Source of the DNA: Saccharicrinis sp041584155
GTDB lineage: Bacteria > Bacteroidota > Bacteroidia > Bacteroidales > Marinilabiliaceae
Direction: 5' to 3'
Assembly (NCBI GenBank): GCA_041584155.1
Contig: JBFHEL010000086.1
Span: 1 to 11,957, forward strand
DNA length: 11,957 nt
Part shown: one piece after another, positions 1 to 8,700 of the stretch
Position numbering within the stretch: the stretch's first letter is position 1
How the letters are laid out: each line of letters starts with the position of its first letter
Translations under genes and position numbers: made by a program
Notes under the pieces: generated by a model
Database searches by the model: none
What the model was told of the DNA's origin: nothing
Seen by the model: only the letters and a program-made list of their open reading frames with translations

Positions 1-354
1 ATTCCCGGGGATTAAAGAAAGATTTTCGACACCATAATAGTTTTTCTTTACACACCACTCTACAAATTTATCCCATTCCATACCGGCACCCACTTCAACC
101 CAAACGGAATTTTGGTTAGATTCGGTAATGTTGATACTGGTTATATTGGGCTTAATTATCAGTCCATCAAAGTCCTCTTTAAATAATAGGTTACTTCCTC
201 CGCCTAAAATTAATATTTTGTTTTCTTTACAAATATCCTTCTGCAGTAGTTCAATAATCTCCTCTTCACTTTCTGGCGCAGCAAAATATTTACTGTTGAT
301 GTTGAAATGAAAAGTATGGTGTTTTTTTAAAGAAAAATATTCCTGAATAATCAT
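1..354 (-). CDS. murB: UDP-N-acetylenolpyruvoylglucosamine reductase MurB, N-terminal part (cut by window edge)
   Basis: MurB uses NADPH and bound FAD to reduce UDP-GlcNAc-enolpyruvate to UDP-MurNAc, a cytoplasmic step of peptidoglycan synthesis. Reading leftward from ATG at 352-354, 118 codons are visible. They carry the FAD-domain signatures ILILGGGSNLLF (about residues 53-64), VWVEVGAGMEWDKFVEWC (about residues 85-102) and GVENLSLIPGN at the window edge. The last is the start of the family's LSLIPGxVGAxPxQNIGAYG block. The C-terminal two thirds, including the catalytic Ser/Glu residues, lie outside the window. The start is only 6 bases after the stop of the upstream BY-kinase gene, so the two are probably co-transcribed. 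No good ribosome binding site is visible, as is usual in Bacteroidota. Confidence 0.94.
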   Translation of the reverse strand, partial: MIIQEYFSLKKHHTFHFNINSKYFAAPESEEEIIELLQKDICKENKILILGGGSNLLFKEDFDGLIIKPNITSINITESNQNSVWVEVGAGMEWDKFVEWCVKKNYYGVENLSLIPGN

Positions 355-360
355 CTGTGC

Positions 361-2772
361 TTATTTCTTATTTTTGCTTTCCTCATAATATTTGTCGGTG
401 TAATAATGATAGTTGCCCAGGCTATTGGCGATATCATTATAAATAAAACCGATGTTCTCTATATTTTCCGACATTAAATTCTGAATGGTATGTTTAAAAT
501 GCTCTTTAATGGTATGCTCGGCTCTTACCACAAATAAATGGCAATAGCTATAATCCATTAATATTCGGGCATCAGCAACTACGCCTATAGGAGGTGAATC
601 CACGATGATCACATCAAACTTTTCCTGTAATTCAGTAAAAAGTTTTTTGGTATAATCATTAGCTATTAATTCTGACGGGTTGGGCGGAATAGCTCCTGAA
701 GGAATAATTTTCAGGTTATCCAGATCTCCGGGATAGATGATGTCATCCAGTTTTGTCTGTCCAATCAGATAATGCGAGAGTCCGTTGTTATTATAGTGGC
801 TGAATATCTCTGTCAGTCGGGGTTTACGTAAATCAAATCCCACCAAAACAGTTTTTTTCCCTGATATGGCATAGGCCGAAGCCAAATTTAAAGCACAAAA
901 TGTCTTTCCCTCGCCGGTATTGGTTGATGTAACGGTAATAATACTCGTTTGATTGGAAGGACACATAAACTTAAGTTTTATCCGTAAAGCCCTGAATGAT
1001 TCAGAGATATTGGATATGGGCTCTTTTTGAATTACATTGTTATGTGATCCTTTGTACTGGGGTATATAGCCAATTATAGGCAAGCCGGAGGCTATAGCAT
1101 AGATATCTTCCTTGCTTCTGATTTTATTATTCAGGTATTCCTTTAAAATAATAATCGCAACGGGAATTACTAACGCAAGCATCAGAGCCTGTCGGTTATT
1201 TTTACTCTTATTGGGCGACACAATCCCGGTAATGACTGCTTCGTCAATAATTTCATTATCAGGAGTATTAGATGCCTTTGATATTTGCGTTTCGCTCTGT
1301 TTTTGTAGTAAAAAAGTATAGATAGCATCATTCAGCTTATATTCCCGTTCAATATCTAAATATTTACGTTCCAGTTCAGGCAGGTGGTTCATTTTACCGG
1401 ATAGTTCACCCATGTCAGACAATAGCTTGTCTTTTTCCATTTTTACATTCTTTAGCAGCTTATCAAGAGCTACAATCAGGCTGTTTTTACTGACATCTAG
1501 CTTTCTTTCCAGATCTTCAAGCGCAGGATTAATGGTTGAGGATTGCGTTGAAAGCATATCGCGCTCATTGCTTAGGGTTAACAATTCGGTTACTAATGTC
1601 GAAATAAAGCCATTGGCATCCTGAGAAAATGCAGGCATTAGATAATCTTCGCTTAATGGATTCTCTTTGAGATGTTTATTGAGGTTTTTGTAATAGTTTT
1701 CCTTAATATCCAGAAATTTCAACTGTTTTTCATATTCAAAATATTGGTCAGTTAATCGGGTCGACATTTCCGATGGGGCGCTGTAAAGGTTTGATCTTCG
1801 GAAGCGGGACAGTTTATTCTGAGCTGCTTTCAGACTATCAGATACTTGTTTTAGCTGAATATCAATAAAGCTGATGGTTCGGGTTGCTATTTCATTTTTT
1901 CTTTCCAGACTCTGTTCCAGATATACATGGCTTAAAGCATTTAAAAAACGGGTAATTTTTTCGGTATTGGTACCTGTGGTAGAAATATATAAGATAGAGC
2001 TTCCTTCTTTGTATGGCGAAACACCAATACGGTTTCGGTAAGATGATGCCAACCAGTTGTGCGACCTGAAATAAAAATAATAATTAACTCCTTCTCTTAT
2101 TCCCTGGTATTTTGGTTCTAGTTTGAATTTACAATAAGGCGTTTCAATTTCATCACCCCAGTTAATGGTCTGGGAAAAAGAAATATGACCAGATGTTCCA
2201 TGGTTTTGTTCATCCTTAAAGGTATGTAGGGCAGCACCTTCTGTTTCAATGGTAATTTTTACTTTGTTTTGTTCCAGCGGCTGAATATGAATGGCGGTAT
2301 TGAGTAACTGAGCATGGGAGGAATCCATACGTACCATAAAAGGGCTTTTGTGGTACATATCATAATCCTTCATCACGCCATCACTGAATATATCAACGGC
2401 AAAATCTAATTTGTCAATAGCTCTTTTTACTATTTTTTTGGATCGTAATATGATTGTCTGATTTTCAATGCTTTTCATTTCGGGTGACAGACCAAAGCCT
2501 TCTATTAATTCAGCCCTTGAAATGGTTTTGGCCTCATCACTTTTTATCATTATAGTAACCGATCCTCTGTAAATATCCTGGGTATAACGATGGTAGAAGA
2601 ATACCGATGCCAGACAAATGGGGATAGAAATAACAAACAGGTACCAATTAGAGAGTACCATGTAAATTATTTTCTTAATATCGGGAAATCCATCTCCTTT
2701 GTGCTGAGACAGGTTTGATGTATTTGAATTATTTTGTTCCACAGGTGAGAATTTATTTGTATTCACTGCCAA
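361..2772 (-). CDS. Wzc-like polysaccharide co-polymerase with C-terminal BY-kinase domain
   Basis: This inner-membrane protein is expected to control chain length and export of capsular or exopolysaccharide through a cycle of tyrosine autophosphorylation. A Wzz-type N-terminal region has TM1 at about residues 43-60. A long periplasmic segment with coiled-coil helices (about 290-470) follows, then a GNVR/G-rich-like stretch (about 463-495) and TM2 at about 527-544. The cytoplasmic kinase domain (about 585-785) has Walker A TNTGEGKT (617-624), Walker A' VGFDLRKP (644-651) and Walker B VIIVDSPP (721-728). The tail carries five tyrosines within residues 788-796, the usual autophosphorylation cluster. 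The length of 803 aa is normal for Bacteroidota members. In Walker A' the first Asp of the DxDxR pattern is Gly; I recall this as common in this phylum. There is no ATG before Met38, which lies just ahead of TM1. Translation must therefore begin at TTG (2772) or GTG (2766), since an in-frame TGA sits at 2776-2778. The gene lies between a small membrane protein gene and murB. Confidence 0.94.
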   Translation of the reverse strand: MAVNTNKFSPVEQNNSNTSNLSQHKGDGFPDIKKIIYMVLSNWYLFVISIPICLASVFFYHRYTQDIYRGSVTIMIKSDEAKTISRAELIEGFGLSPEMKSIENQTIILRSKKIVKRAIDKLDFAVDIFSDGVMKDYDMYHKSPFMVRMDSSHAQLLNTAIHIQPLEQNKVKITIETEGAALHTFKDEQNHGTSGHISFSQTINWGDEIETPYCKFKLEPKYQGIREGVNYYFYFRSHNWLASSYRNRIGVSPYKEGSSILYISTTGTNTEKITRFLNALSHVYLEQSLERKNEIATRTISFIDIQLKQVSDSLKAAQNKLSRFRRSNLYSAPSEMSTRLTDQYFEYEKQLKFLDIKENYYKNLNKHLKENPLSEDYLMPAFSQDANGFISTLVTELLTLSNERDMLSTQSSTINPALEDLERKLDVSKNSLIVALDKLLKNVKMEKDKLLSDMGELSGKMNHLPELERKYLDIEREYKLNDAIYTFLLQKQSETQISKASNTPDNEIIDEAVITGIVSPNKSKNNRQALMLALVIPVAIIILKEYLNNKIRSKEDIYAIASGLPIIGYIPQYKGSHNNVIQKEPISNISESFRALRIKLKFMCPSNQTSIITVTSTNTGEGKTFCALNLASAYAISGKKTVLVGFDLRKPRLTEIFSHYNNNGLSHYLIGQTKLDDIIYPGDLDNLKIIPSGAIPPNPSELIANDYTKKLFTELQEKFDVIIVDSPPIGVVADARILMDYSYCHLFVVRAEHTIKEHFKHTIQNLMSENIENIGFIYNDIANSLGNYHYYTDKYYEESKNKK

Positions 2773-2787
2773 GTATCACTTACGTGA

Positions 2788-3312
2788 TTAACTATAAAAA
2801 GTTTGAACATCATTTTTTAAAGCTTCCAGTGCCTTTTTTATATGGTAAGCCGTATTGTTTGGGTATTGTTCCAACATGGTTTTCCCCATTGCAATAGAGG
2901 GATCTTCAGGTTTTACCATTCCTGCACAAATATTTACCAAACGAACCATCTCTTCCTTGGCGGCCTTTATCAAATTCCATGTCATTGGAGGCATATATAC
3001 CTGCATGGCTATATTGTGTTCGTACTCAGTACGTATGGTAGAGAGCAAATGTGCCTGAAATTGTTTGCTGGTGGTCGTTTTTCCTTGTTCGCGTATTACC
3101 AGCGATTCGGCACTGATTCTTTCTAAAAACAAAGTCAGTCGCTCATAGGCAGCCAGTCGGGTAGGTAAACTATCCTTGTGTTTTAATAATAAAAACTCCT
3201 GCCTGCGTCGTTCCATATCATTTTTTAAAAACCAGCGCACTAATATTAATGCGGTAAAAAATACAACGAGTGAAGGTAAAATGTATTTTATTAGCTCTAG
3301 AATATCTTCCAT
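2788..3312 (-). CDS. Small membrane-anchored protein, DUF7935-like
   Basis: The protein has about 174 aa with one hydrophobic segment near the N-terminus (about residues 5-29, ending in VRWFLKND). A soluble, mostly helical domain rich in charged residues follows (ERRRQEFLLLKHKD, AAYERLTLFLERI). I recognise it, from memory only, as the Bacteroidota family labelled DUF7935; no biochemical role is known to me. The ATG at 3310-3312 is preferred because it puts the membrane anchor right at the N-terminus. The reading frame is open upstream to about 3387, but that would add a 25-residue hydrophobic extension of doubtful value. It is the first gene of a leftward operon, with 15 bases to the BY-kinase gene. 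It diverges from the aminotransferase gene with 135 bases between the two starts. Confidence 0.75.
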   Translation of the reverse strand: MEDILELIKYILPSLVVFFTALILVRWFLKNDMERRRQEFLLLKHKDSLPTRLAAYERLTLFLERISAESLVIREQGKTTTSKQFQAHLLSTIRTEYEHNIAMQVYMPPMTWNLIKAAKEEMVRLVNICAGMVKPEDPSIAMGKTMLEQYPNNTAYHIKKALEALKNDVQTFYS

Positions 3313-3327
3313 AATCTCTAAAAATAT

Positions 3328-3335
3328 TACTTTTG
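3328..3335 (+). promoter_or_regulatory. Candidate -7 element for the aminotransferase gene
   Basis: TACTTTTG matches the Bacteroidota -7 consensus TAnnTTTG exactly. It would place the transcript start near 3342 and give a leader of about 105 bases to the ATG at 3448. I see no convincing -33 TTTG at the usual spacing. The overlapping CAAATGAA at 3337-3344 is a 7-of-8 match on the other strand and could serve the leftward operon. The short divergent spacer must hold promoters for both directions, but these exact sites are tentative. Confidence 0.25.
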
Positions 3336-3447
3336 GCAAATGAATTAATAATTGCGTGAAAATAGTAGTATTTAACATCAATTCCAATCATTTTAGTTTT
3401 TCAAAACGTTGGAGCTGGACATTATTTTAAAAGTTAAAATAAATAAT

Positions 3448-4638
3448 ATGTATATTTCTGAAAGATTAGCTAATGTAAATGAATCGGCTACCCTGGCCAT
3501 GTCGCAAAAAAGTCGTGAGTTGCAGGACAAAGGTTTTGATGTGATTAACTTAAGCATTGGTCAACCCGATTTTAATACTCCTGACCATATTAAAGAGGCT
3601 GCCAAGAAAGCTATTGATGACAATTATTCGAAATATACACCTGTTGCCGGATTGCAAGTGTTAAAGGAAGCCATCTGTACCAAGTTTAAACGCGATAACC
3701 AGTTGAAATTTGTACCTTCTCAAATCGTTGTTTCCAATGGCGCCAAGCAATCTATCGCTAATATTGTTTTGAGTCTGGTAGGCCCCGGCGATGAAGTCAT
3801 TATTCCAGCCCCATACTGGGTGAGTTATGTGGAGATTGTTAATTTGGCTCAGGCTACCAATGTAATTGTTGAAGCAGGTATTGAGCAGGATTTTAAAATT
3901 ACACCTGAGCAATTGGAAGCTGCTATTACGCCAAAAACCAAGCTGTTTATTTTTAGTTCACCATCGAATCCAACAGGTAACCTGTATACAAAAGAAGAGT
4001 TGAAGGCACTGGCTGAGGTGTTTAAAAAATATCCGCAAGTGACCATTGTTTCGGATGAGATATACGAGTTGATTACTTTCGAAGGTAAACATGAGAGTAT
4101 TGCCCGGTTTGAAGAGCTGAAAGACAGGGTAGTGGTTGTGAACGGTGTTTCAAAAGGCTATGCCATGACAGGGTGGAGGATTGGGTATATTGCTGCACCT
4201 CAGTGGATAGCTGATGCATGTAATAAATTGCAGGGACAGTATACTTCGGGTGCTTGTTCCATTTCGCAGATGGCATCGGTTGCTGCATTATGTGGAACGC
4301 AGGAACCTTCAATGAAGATGAAAGAAATCTTTTTAAGAAGACGTAACCTGGTATTGAAAATGGCCAAAGAAATAGAGGGGTTGAAGATAAATGAACCACA
4401 AGGTGCTTTTTATGTGTTTCCTCAGGTGGAAGGTTTCTTTGGGAAGTCGTATCAGGGATATACTATTCATACGGCATCTGATTTAGCTATTTACCTTCTG
4501 GAGAAAGCACATGTTGCCACCGTTACCGGTGAAGCCTTTGGTAGCCCCAAATGTTTACGTTTTTCGTATGCTACTTCTGATGAGTTGCTTGTGGAGGCTA
4601 TGAAACGAATTAAAAAGGCCCTGGAGTTGCTCGGCTGA
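3448..4638 (+). CDS. aspC: Class I/II PLP-dependent aminotransferase, probable aspartate aminotransferase
   Basis: This cytoplasmic enzyme transfers amino groups between aspartate (or a related amino acid) and 2-oxoglutarate using pyridoxal phosphate. Counting from the ATG at 3448 (396 aa, normal for the family), visible landmarks are SIGQPDFNTP (about 36-45) and NGAKQSI (about 97-103), where the cofactor phosphate loop lies. Further on are APYW (about 121-124), SPSNPTG with the PLP-contacting Asn174, SDEIY with Asp203 and Tyr206, SKGYAMTGWRIGY with Schiff-base Lys236 and Arg244, and the substrate carboxylate Arg371 in CLRFSY. The pattern fits the Thermus-type (Ib) subgroup rather than the E. 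coli-type one. Exact substrate preference cannot be read from sequence. A TTG at 3409 in the same frame would add 13 residues, but the internal ATG matches where the family usually begins (MYISERL). The gene stands alone, convergent with ftsE. Confidence 0.92.
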   Translation: MYISERLANVNESATLAMSQKSRELQDKGFDVINLSIGQPDFNTPDHIKEAAKKAIDDNYSKYTPVAGLQVLKEAICTKFKRDNQLKFVPSQIVVSNGAKQSIANIVLSLVGPGDEVIIPAPYWVSYVEIVNLAQATNVIVEAGIEQDFKITPEQLEAAITPKTKLFIFSSPSNPTGNLYTKEELKALAEVFKKYPQVTIVSDEIYELITFEGKHESIARFEELKDRVVVVNGVSKGYAMTGWRIGYIAAPQWIADACNKLQGQYTSGACSISQMASVAALCGTQEPSMKMKEIFLRRRNLVLKMAKEIEGLKINEPQGAFYVFPQVEGFFGKSYQGYTIHTASDLAIYLLEKAHVATVTGEAFGSPKCLRFSYATSDELLVEAMKRIKKALELLG

Positions 4639-4668
4639 GAATAATATAAAGGTAAAGATTCATAAATT

Positions 4669-4692
4669 ATTATAACCGGTGTAAGTTATAAT
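4669..4692. terminator. Hairpin after the aminotransferase gene, possible terminator
   Basis: ATTATAAC (4669-4676) and GTTATAAT (4685-4692) form a perfect 8-bp inverted repeat around an 8-base loop, 30 bases past the aminotransferase stop. The stem is AT-rich and has no T-run behind it, so it is a weak candidate on its own. A second hairpin follows directly. Confidence 0.35.
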
Positions 4693-4700
4693 CATAATCC

Positions 4701-4716
4701 TCCCGCTTAGGCGGGA
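4701..4716. terminator. GC-rich hairpin between convergent genes
   Basis: TCCCGC (4701-4706) pairs with GCGGGA (4711-4716) around the tetraloop TTAG. It is conspicuously GC-rich in an AT-rich spacer and lies between the ends of two convergent genes, where a shared terminator is expected. No clear U-tract follows on either strand, so it may instead be a dispersed intergenic palindrome. Sequence 4717-4817 shows nothing else definite. Confidence 0.4.
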
Positions 4717-4817
4717 TGGGTTGTGTGACCAATAATTTACTCCGGCCAGCCCGTTTTAGCTTTTAATTTTTCTGTTCAGCGATTAGTCTATAAATCAGAA
4801 GCTGTAACCCTAAAACC

Positions 4818-5528
4818 TCAACTTTCAACATCTTCCTTAAGTCGTGTGTCTTCGCATTTTAAAATTCGGCCTTTGTATTTATCTATCATACCATAGTTAT
4901 GGGTAGCCATGATAACGGTTTTTCCTTCTGCCGATATCTTTTGAAGCAGCACCATTAATTCATTGGTTGTCTCAGGATCGAGGTTGCCGGTGGGCTCATC
5001 GGCCAAAATTAAATCGGGAGCATTAAGTAGCGCACGGGCAATGCCAATACGTTGTTGTTCTCCTCCGGAAAGCATATGTGGCATTTTATATCCCTTATGT
5101 ACCATGTCTACCTGCGACAATACCTCCCTGATGCGTTTGTCCATTTCTTTTTTGTTTTTCCAACCGGTAGCCTTTAACACAAAATTCAGATTCTCGTATA
5201 CAGAACGATCGCCCAATAACTGAAAGTCCTGAAAAATAATACCCATCTTACGACGTAGAAAAGGAATGTTACGCGCTTTAATTTTTTTCAGGTCGTAACC
5301 TACAGCAAAAACATATCCTTCAGTAACCGGAATTTCAGCATAGATAGCCTTTAGCAGGCTCGATTTACCGCTACCTACTTTACCTATGAGGTATATAAAT
5401 TCTCCCTTTTTAACTTCCAGTTGAACGTCCTTTAAAACAATATTTTCACGGTGGCGAATCACAGTGTTTTTAAACTCAACAATGTTTTGTTGTTTATTTT
5501 CTATAGTGACATCTTGTTTTTTACTCAT
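4818..5528 (-). CDS. ftsE: Cell division ATP-binding protein FtsE
   Basis: FtsE is the cytoplasmic ATPase of the FtsEX complex, which regulates peptidoglycan hydrolases at the division site. The 236-aa protein shows Walker A GKVGSGKS (49-56), the Q-loop in GIIFQDFQLL (Gln100), the ABC signature LSGGEQQR (153-160), Walker B LILADEPTGNLD (173-184) and the switch His210 in MATHNY. The segment IPFLRRKMGIIFQDFQLL is characteristic of FtsE rather than of LolD/MacB ATPases, and GKVGSGKSS is the form I associate with Bacteroidota FtsE. The protein has only a short N-terminal extension. No ftsX is in the window; a remote ftsX is, as I recall, normal in this phylum. The gene is convergent with the aminotransferase and diverges from the TPR/barrel operon with 176 bases between starts. 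Confidence 0.92.
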   Translation of the reverse strand: MSKKQDVTIENKQQNIVEFKNTVIRHRENIVLKDVQLEVKKGEFIYLIGKVGSGKSSLLKAIYAEIPVTEGYVFAVGYDLKKIKARNIPFLRRKMGIIFQDFQLLGDRSVYENLNFVLKATGWKNKKEMDKRIREVLSQVDMVHKGYKMPHMLSGGEQQRIGIARALLNAPDLILADEPTGNLDPETTNELMVLLQKISAEGKTVIMATHNYGMIDKYKGRILKCEDTRLKEDVES

Positions 5529-5599
5529 CTGACTAAGGTACTATATATTCTGCTGCAATTAATTTTTGGTGAAAATAAAAAAATAAATTGTGATAATCA

Positions 5600-5686
5600 T
5601 ACGTTTGGAGTAATGTAATAATTCTGTTATCACACATGACCTTATTTTTATATCTTTAGGGCCTTAAAAGTATTTGTATAACCTTG
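5600..5686 (+). promoter_or_regulatory. Candidate promoter region of the TPR/barrel operon
   Basis: Three candidate -7 elements lie ahead of the ATG at 5705. TACGTTTG (5600-5607) is an exact TAnnTTTG match. TATCTTTA (5651-5658) is a 7-of-8 match followed by a GGGCC run. TAACCTTG (5679-5686) is a 7-of-8 match with TTTA at 5655-5658 at a fitting -33 distance of 20 bases. Sequence alone does not decide among them. No clear element for ftsE was found on the other strand of this 176-base spacer. Confidence 0.3.
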
Positions 5687-5704
5687 CACAAAAGCTTTAC
5701 TTGA

Positions 5705-8700
5705 ATGATAAACACAAAATACCTATCCGTAACTATTATAGCTTTGTTTTTAAGCTTGTCTCTGTTTTCACAGCAATCTTTAGGTCTGCAACAGCCCGAA
5801 AGAGTTTATGAAAAGGCAATGGAGCTTTATCGTTTGCATAAATATGGTTCGGCACGCGACCAGTTTGATAAAATCATCCGGCAGTCTGTCCGTGGTGAAT
5901 CAAATCAATATGCCGAGGCATGCTATTATCAGGCCATGTGTGCCAAAAACCTGGAAAACGATGATGCTACTTATCTGTTTGAGAAATTTATTGTGGATTA
6001 TCCCGAAAATAACAAACGCCCCTATGCTTATTTTCATTTGGGAGATATGAAGCTGACCAATAAAAAATATAAACAGGCGATTCGTGAGTTTGAAAAGGTT
6101 GAAGTCCGTAATCTGGATGATGAAACCACTCAGGCCTATAATTTTAAAAAGGGCTATTGTCATTTTATGGAAGAAGAATATGAGGTGGCAAATCAGTATT
6201 TCTACGATTTAAAGGATGTGGATGGTAAATATTACGATGCTGCCAATTATTATTATGCACATATTCAATATCAAAAAGGCAATTACAAAACAGCTCTTGA
6301 GGGTTTTGAACGTTTGATTGATGTACCCGGATTTAAAAAGGTGGTTCCCTTCTATATTGCTCAGATCCATTACCTCAAAGGTGATTACGATGTAGCTATA
6401 GAATATGCTCTTCCGTTAATGGAACAAGGTACACAGGCCCGTAAAGCCGATATGTCGAGAATAGTAGGAGAATCCTATTTTGCTAAAAAGAATTATCCGC
6501 AGGCTGCTCAATATTTAAAATCCACCATTGATCTTTCCGATAAACCACGCCGGGAGGATTATTATCATATGGGTTTTGCTTATTATTTTCAGAAAGATTA
6601 TGAGAAAGCAGCTGAGTTTCTGAGTATGGTTACTTCGGCTAATGATGAGATGGCCCAGAATGCTTATTATCATCTGGCTCATTGTCATTTGCAACTCAAC
6701 GATAAAAAACGGGCGCGCGTAGCGTTTGAAGCAGCCTCGCAATATGATTTTGATAAGGATATTCAGGAAGATGCCTTCTTTAATACCATTAAACTCAACT
6801 ATGAACTTAATTATTCCCCCTTTAATGAGATTATTAATTCCCTGTTAAGTTTTATTGATACCTTCCCCGAGAGTGATAAGATTGACTTAGCCTACGATTA
6901 TCTGGGTAAGGTGTTTTTAACAACAAAAAATTATCAGCAGGCACTCGATGCTCTTGAAAATATTAAAGTTAAAAATGCTCGTGTCTATCAGGCTTTGCAA
7001 AGAGTAGCGTATTATCGTGCCATTGATTTATTTACCAATTTACGATTTGAAGAATGCATACACTTTTTTGATTACAGTTTAAAATATGGTCAGTACGATA
7101 ATGATTTGAAGGTAAAAGCCTACTATTGGAGAGGAGAGGCTAAATACCGATTAAATCATTATGCCGAGGCGGTGACGGATTACAATACGTTTATTCTTAC
7201 TCCGGGAAGTTTTGGAACAGAGTATTATGGTCTGGCACATTATAATATTGGTTATGCTGAGTTTAAAGGCAAAAACTATGAACTGGCCAAATCATGGTGG
7301 CGTAAATACATTAATATTGAAAAAGATAATCAAAAAGCTACGGTAGGAGATGCCTGTAACCGGATTGGGGATTGCTATTTTGTTCAGCGCGACTTTCAAC
7401 AGGCCATCAATTATTATAAGCAAGGAAGCAGTGTGGTGGCCGGATCTCCAGATTATTCTATTTATCAAGAGGCAATATCGTATGGTATCTTAAAGCAGCA
7501 TGAGACCAAAATAACAGCCTTGAAAAACCTGATTAATACTTATCCCAGTTCAAATTATGTGGATGATGCACTCTATGAAATGGGAGAGTCGTATGTGGCT
7601 TTAAACGATTTAGAGAATGCTATCAGAAATTATAAAACCATCAAGGAAAAATATGCAAACAGTAGTTATGCTAAAAAGGCCATGCTTCAGTTGGGACTTG
7701 TGTATTATAACTCAAGTGATTATAGTAATTCAATGGCTTTTTACAAACGAGTAGTTAATGAGTTTCCAGGAACACAGGAATCCATTGAGTCGCTGCAGGG
7801 TATACGGAATATTTATATGGATCGTAATGATTTGGATGGTTATGTAGCTTATACTAAAACACTGGGCAGCTTTGCTCAGGTTGATGTTCGTGAAAAGGAT
7901 TCATTGAGTTATGTGTCAGCCGAACGTTATTATATGAATAGTAATTGTGATGCTGCTATTAAAAGTTTTCAAAACTATTTAAGTCGTTATCCGCAAGGTA
8001 TGTTTGTGCTTAATGCTAATTATTATATGGCCGATTGCTTGTATAAGAATGGTGAAAAATATGATGCGCTCAGAGCCTATAACCAGGTTGTTAGTCAGGG
8101 AAAAAATATCTTTACCGAGGATGCCCTGATCCGCTCAGGAGAAATTAATTATGGCATGGGCAAATATGCAGAAGCGTTGACCAGTTTTGTGCAACTAAAG
8201 GATATTGCCGAAATAGAAGGTAACCGGATGGAAGCCAGAATAGGTATTATGCGTTGCTATTATCAACTTAAGGATGCTAAAAAAACAATAGTCAGTGCTT
8301 CTGAGGTAATGAATTCACCTAAAGTGGCAGGAGAAATAGTACGAGAGGCCAGATATATGAAGGCAGGTGCACATATTATTAACGGTGAAATAGATTTGGC
8401 TATTGAAGAATATAAAGTACTGGCGCAAAATACCCAGAGCGCAGAAGGTGCGGAGGCTAAATATATTATAGCCCAGTATTATTACGATAGGGGACAAAAA
8501 GAAAAGGCTGAAAATGAGGTCTTTGATTTTGCCAACAAAGGAACCTCGCACCAGTATTGGTTGGCCCGTAGTTTTATAGTTCTTTCTGATATTTATGATT
8601 CCAATGCCGAATATTTTCAGGCTAAGCAGTATCTGCAAAGTATCCAGGAAAATTATAAGGGTGATGATGATATTAATAAGATGGTTAAAACGCGTTTAAA

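Noticed and set aside
128..310. 60-codon + strand frame at the left edge
   Set aside because: It lies antisense to murB, whose family signatures are clear in the opposite strand, and its translation has no recognisable character.
1112..1624. Two + strand frames of about 70 codons
   Set aside because: They are antisense within the BY-kinase gene, whose translation is fully consistent with its family.
2715..3126. Several + strand frames of 60-94 codons opposite the small membrane protein gene
   Set aside because: They have no family likeness, and the leftward frame fits a conserved membrane-anchored protein in a tight operon.
3313..3387. Extended start for the small membrane protein
   Set aside because: The extension would add 25 hydrophobic residues before a start codon that already places the membrane anchor at the N-terminus, and it would eat into the divergent promoter region.
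3409..3447. TTG start 13 codons upstream for the aminotransferase
   Set aside because: The added residues are unlike the family N-terminus; the ATG at 3448 gives MYISERL, where such enzymes usually begin.
4073..4399. 108-codon leftward frame
   Set aside because: It is antisense to the catalytic core of the aminotransferase and has no recognisable content.
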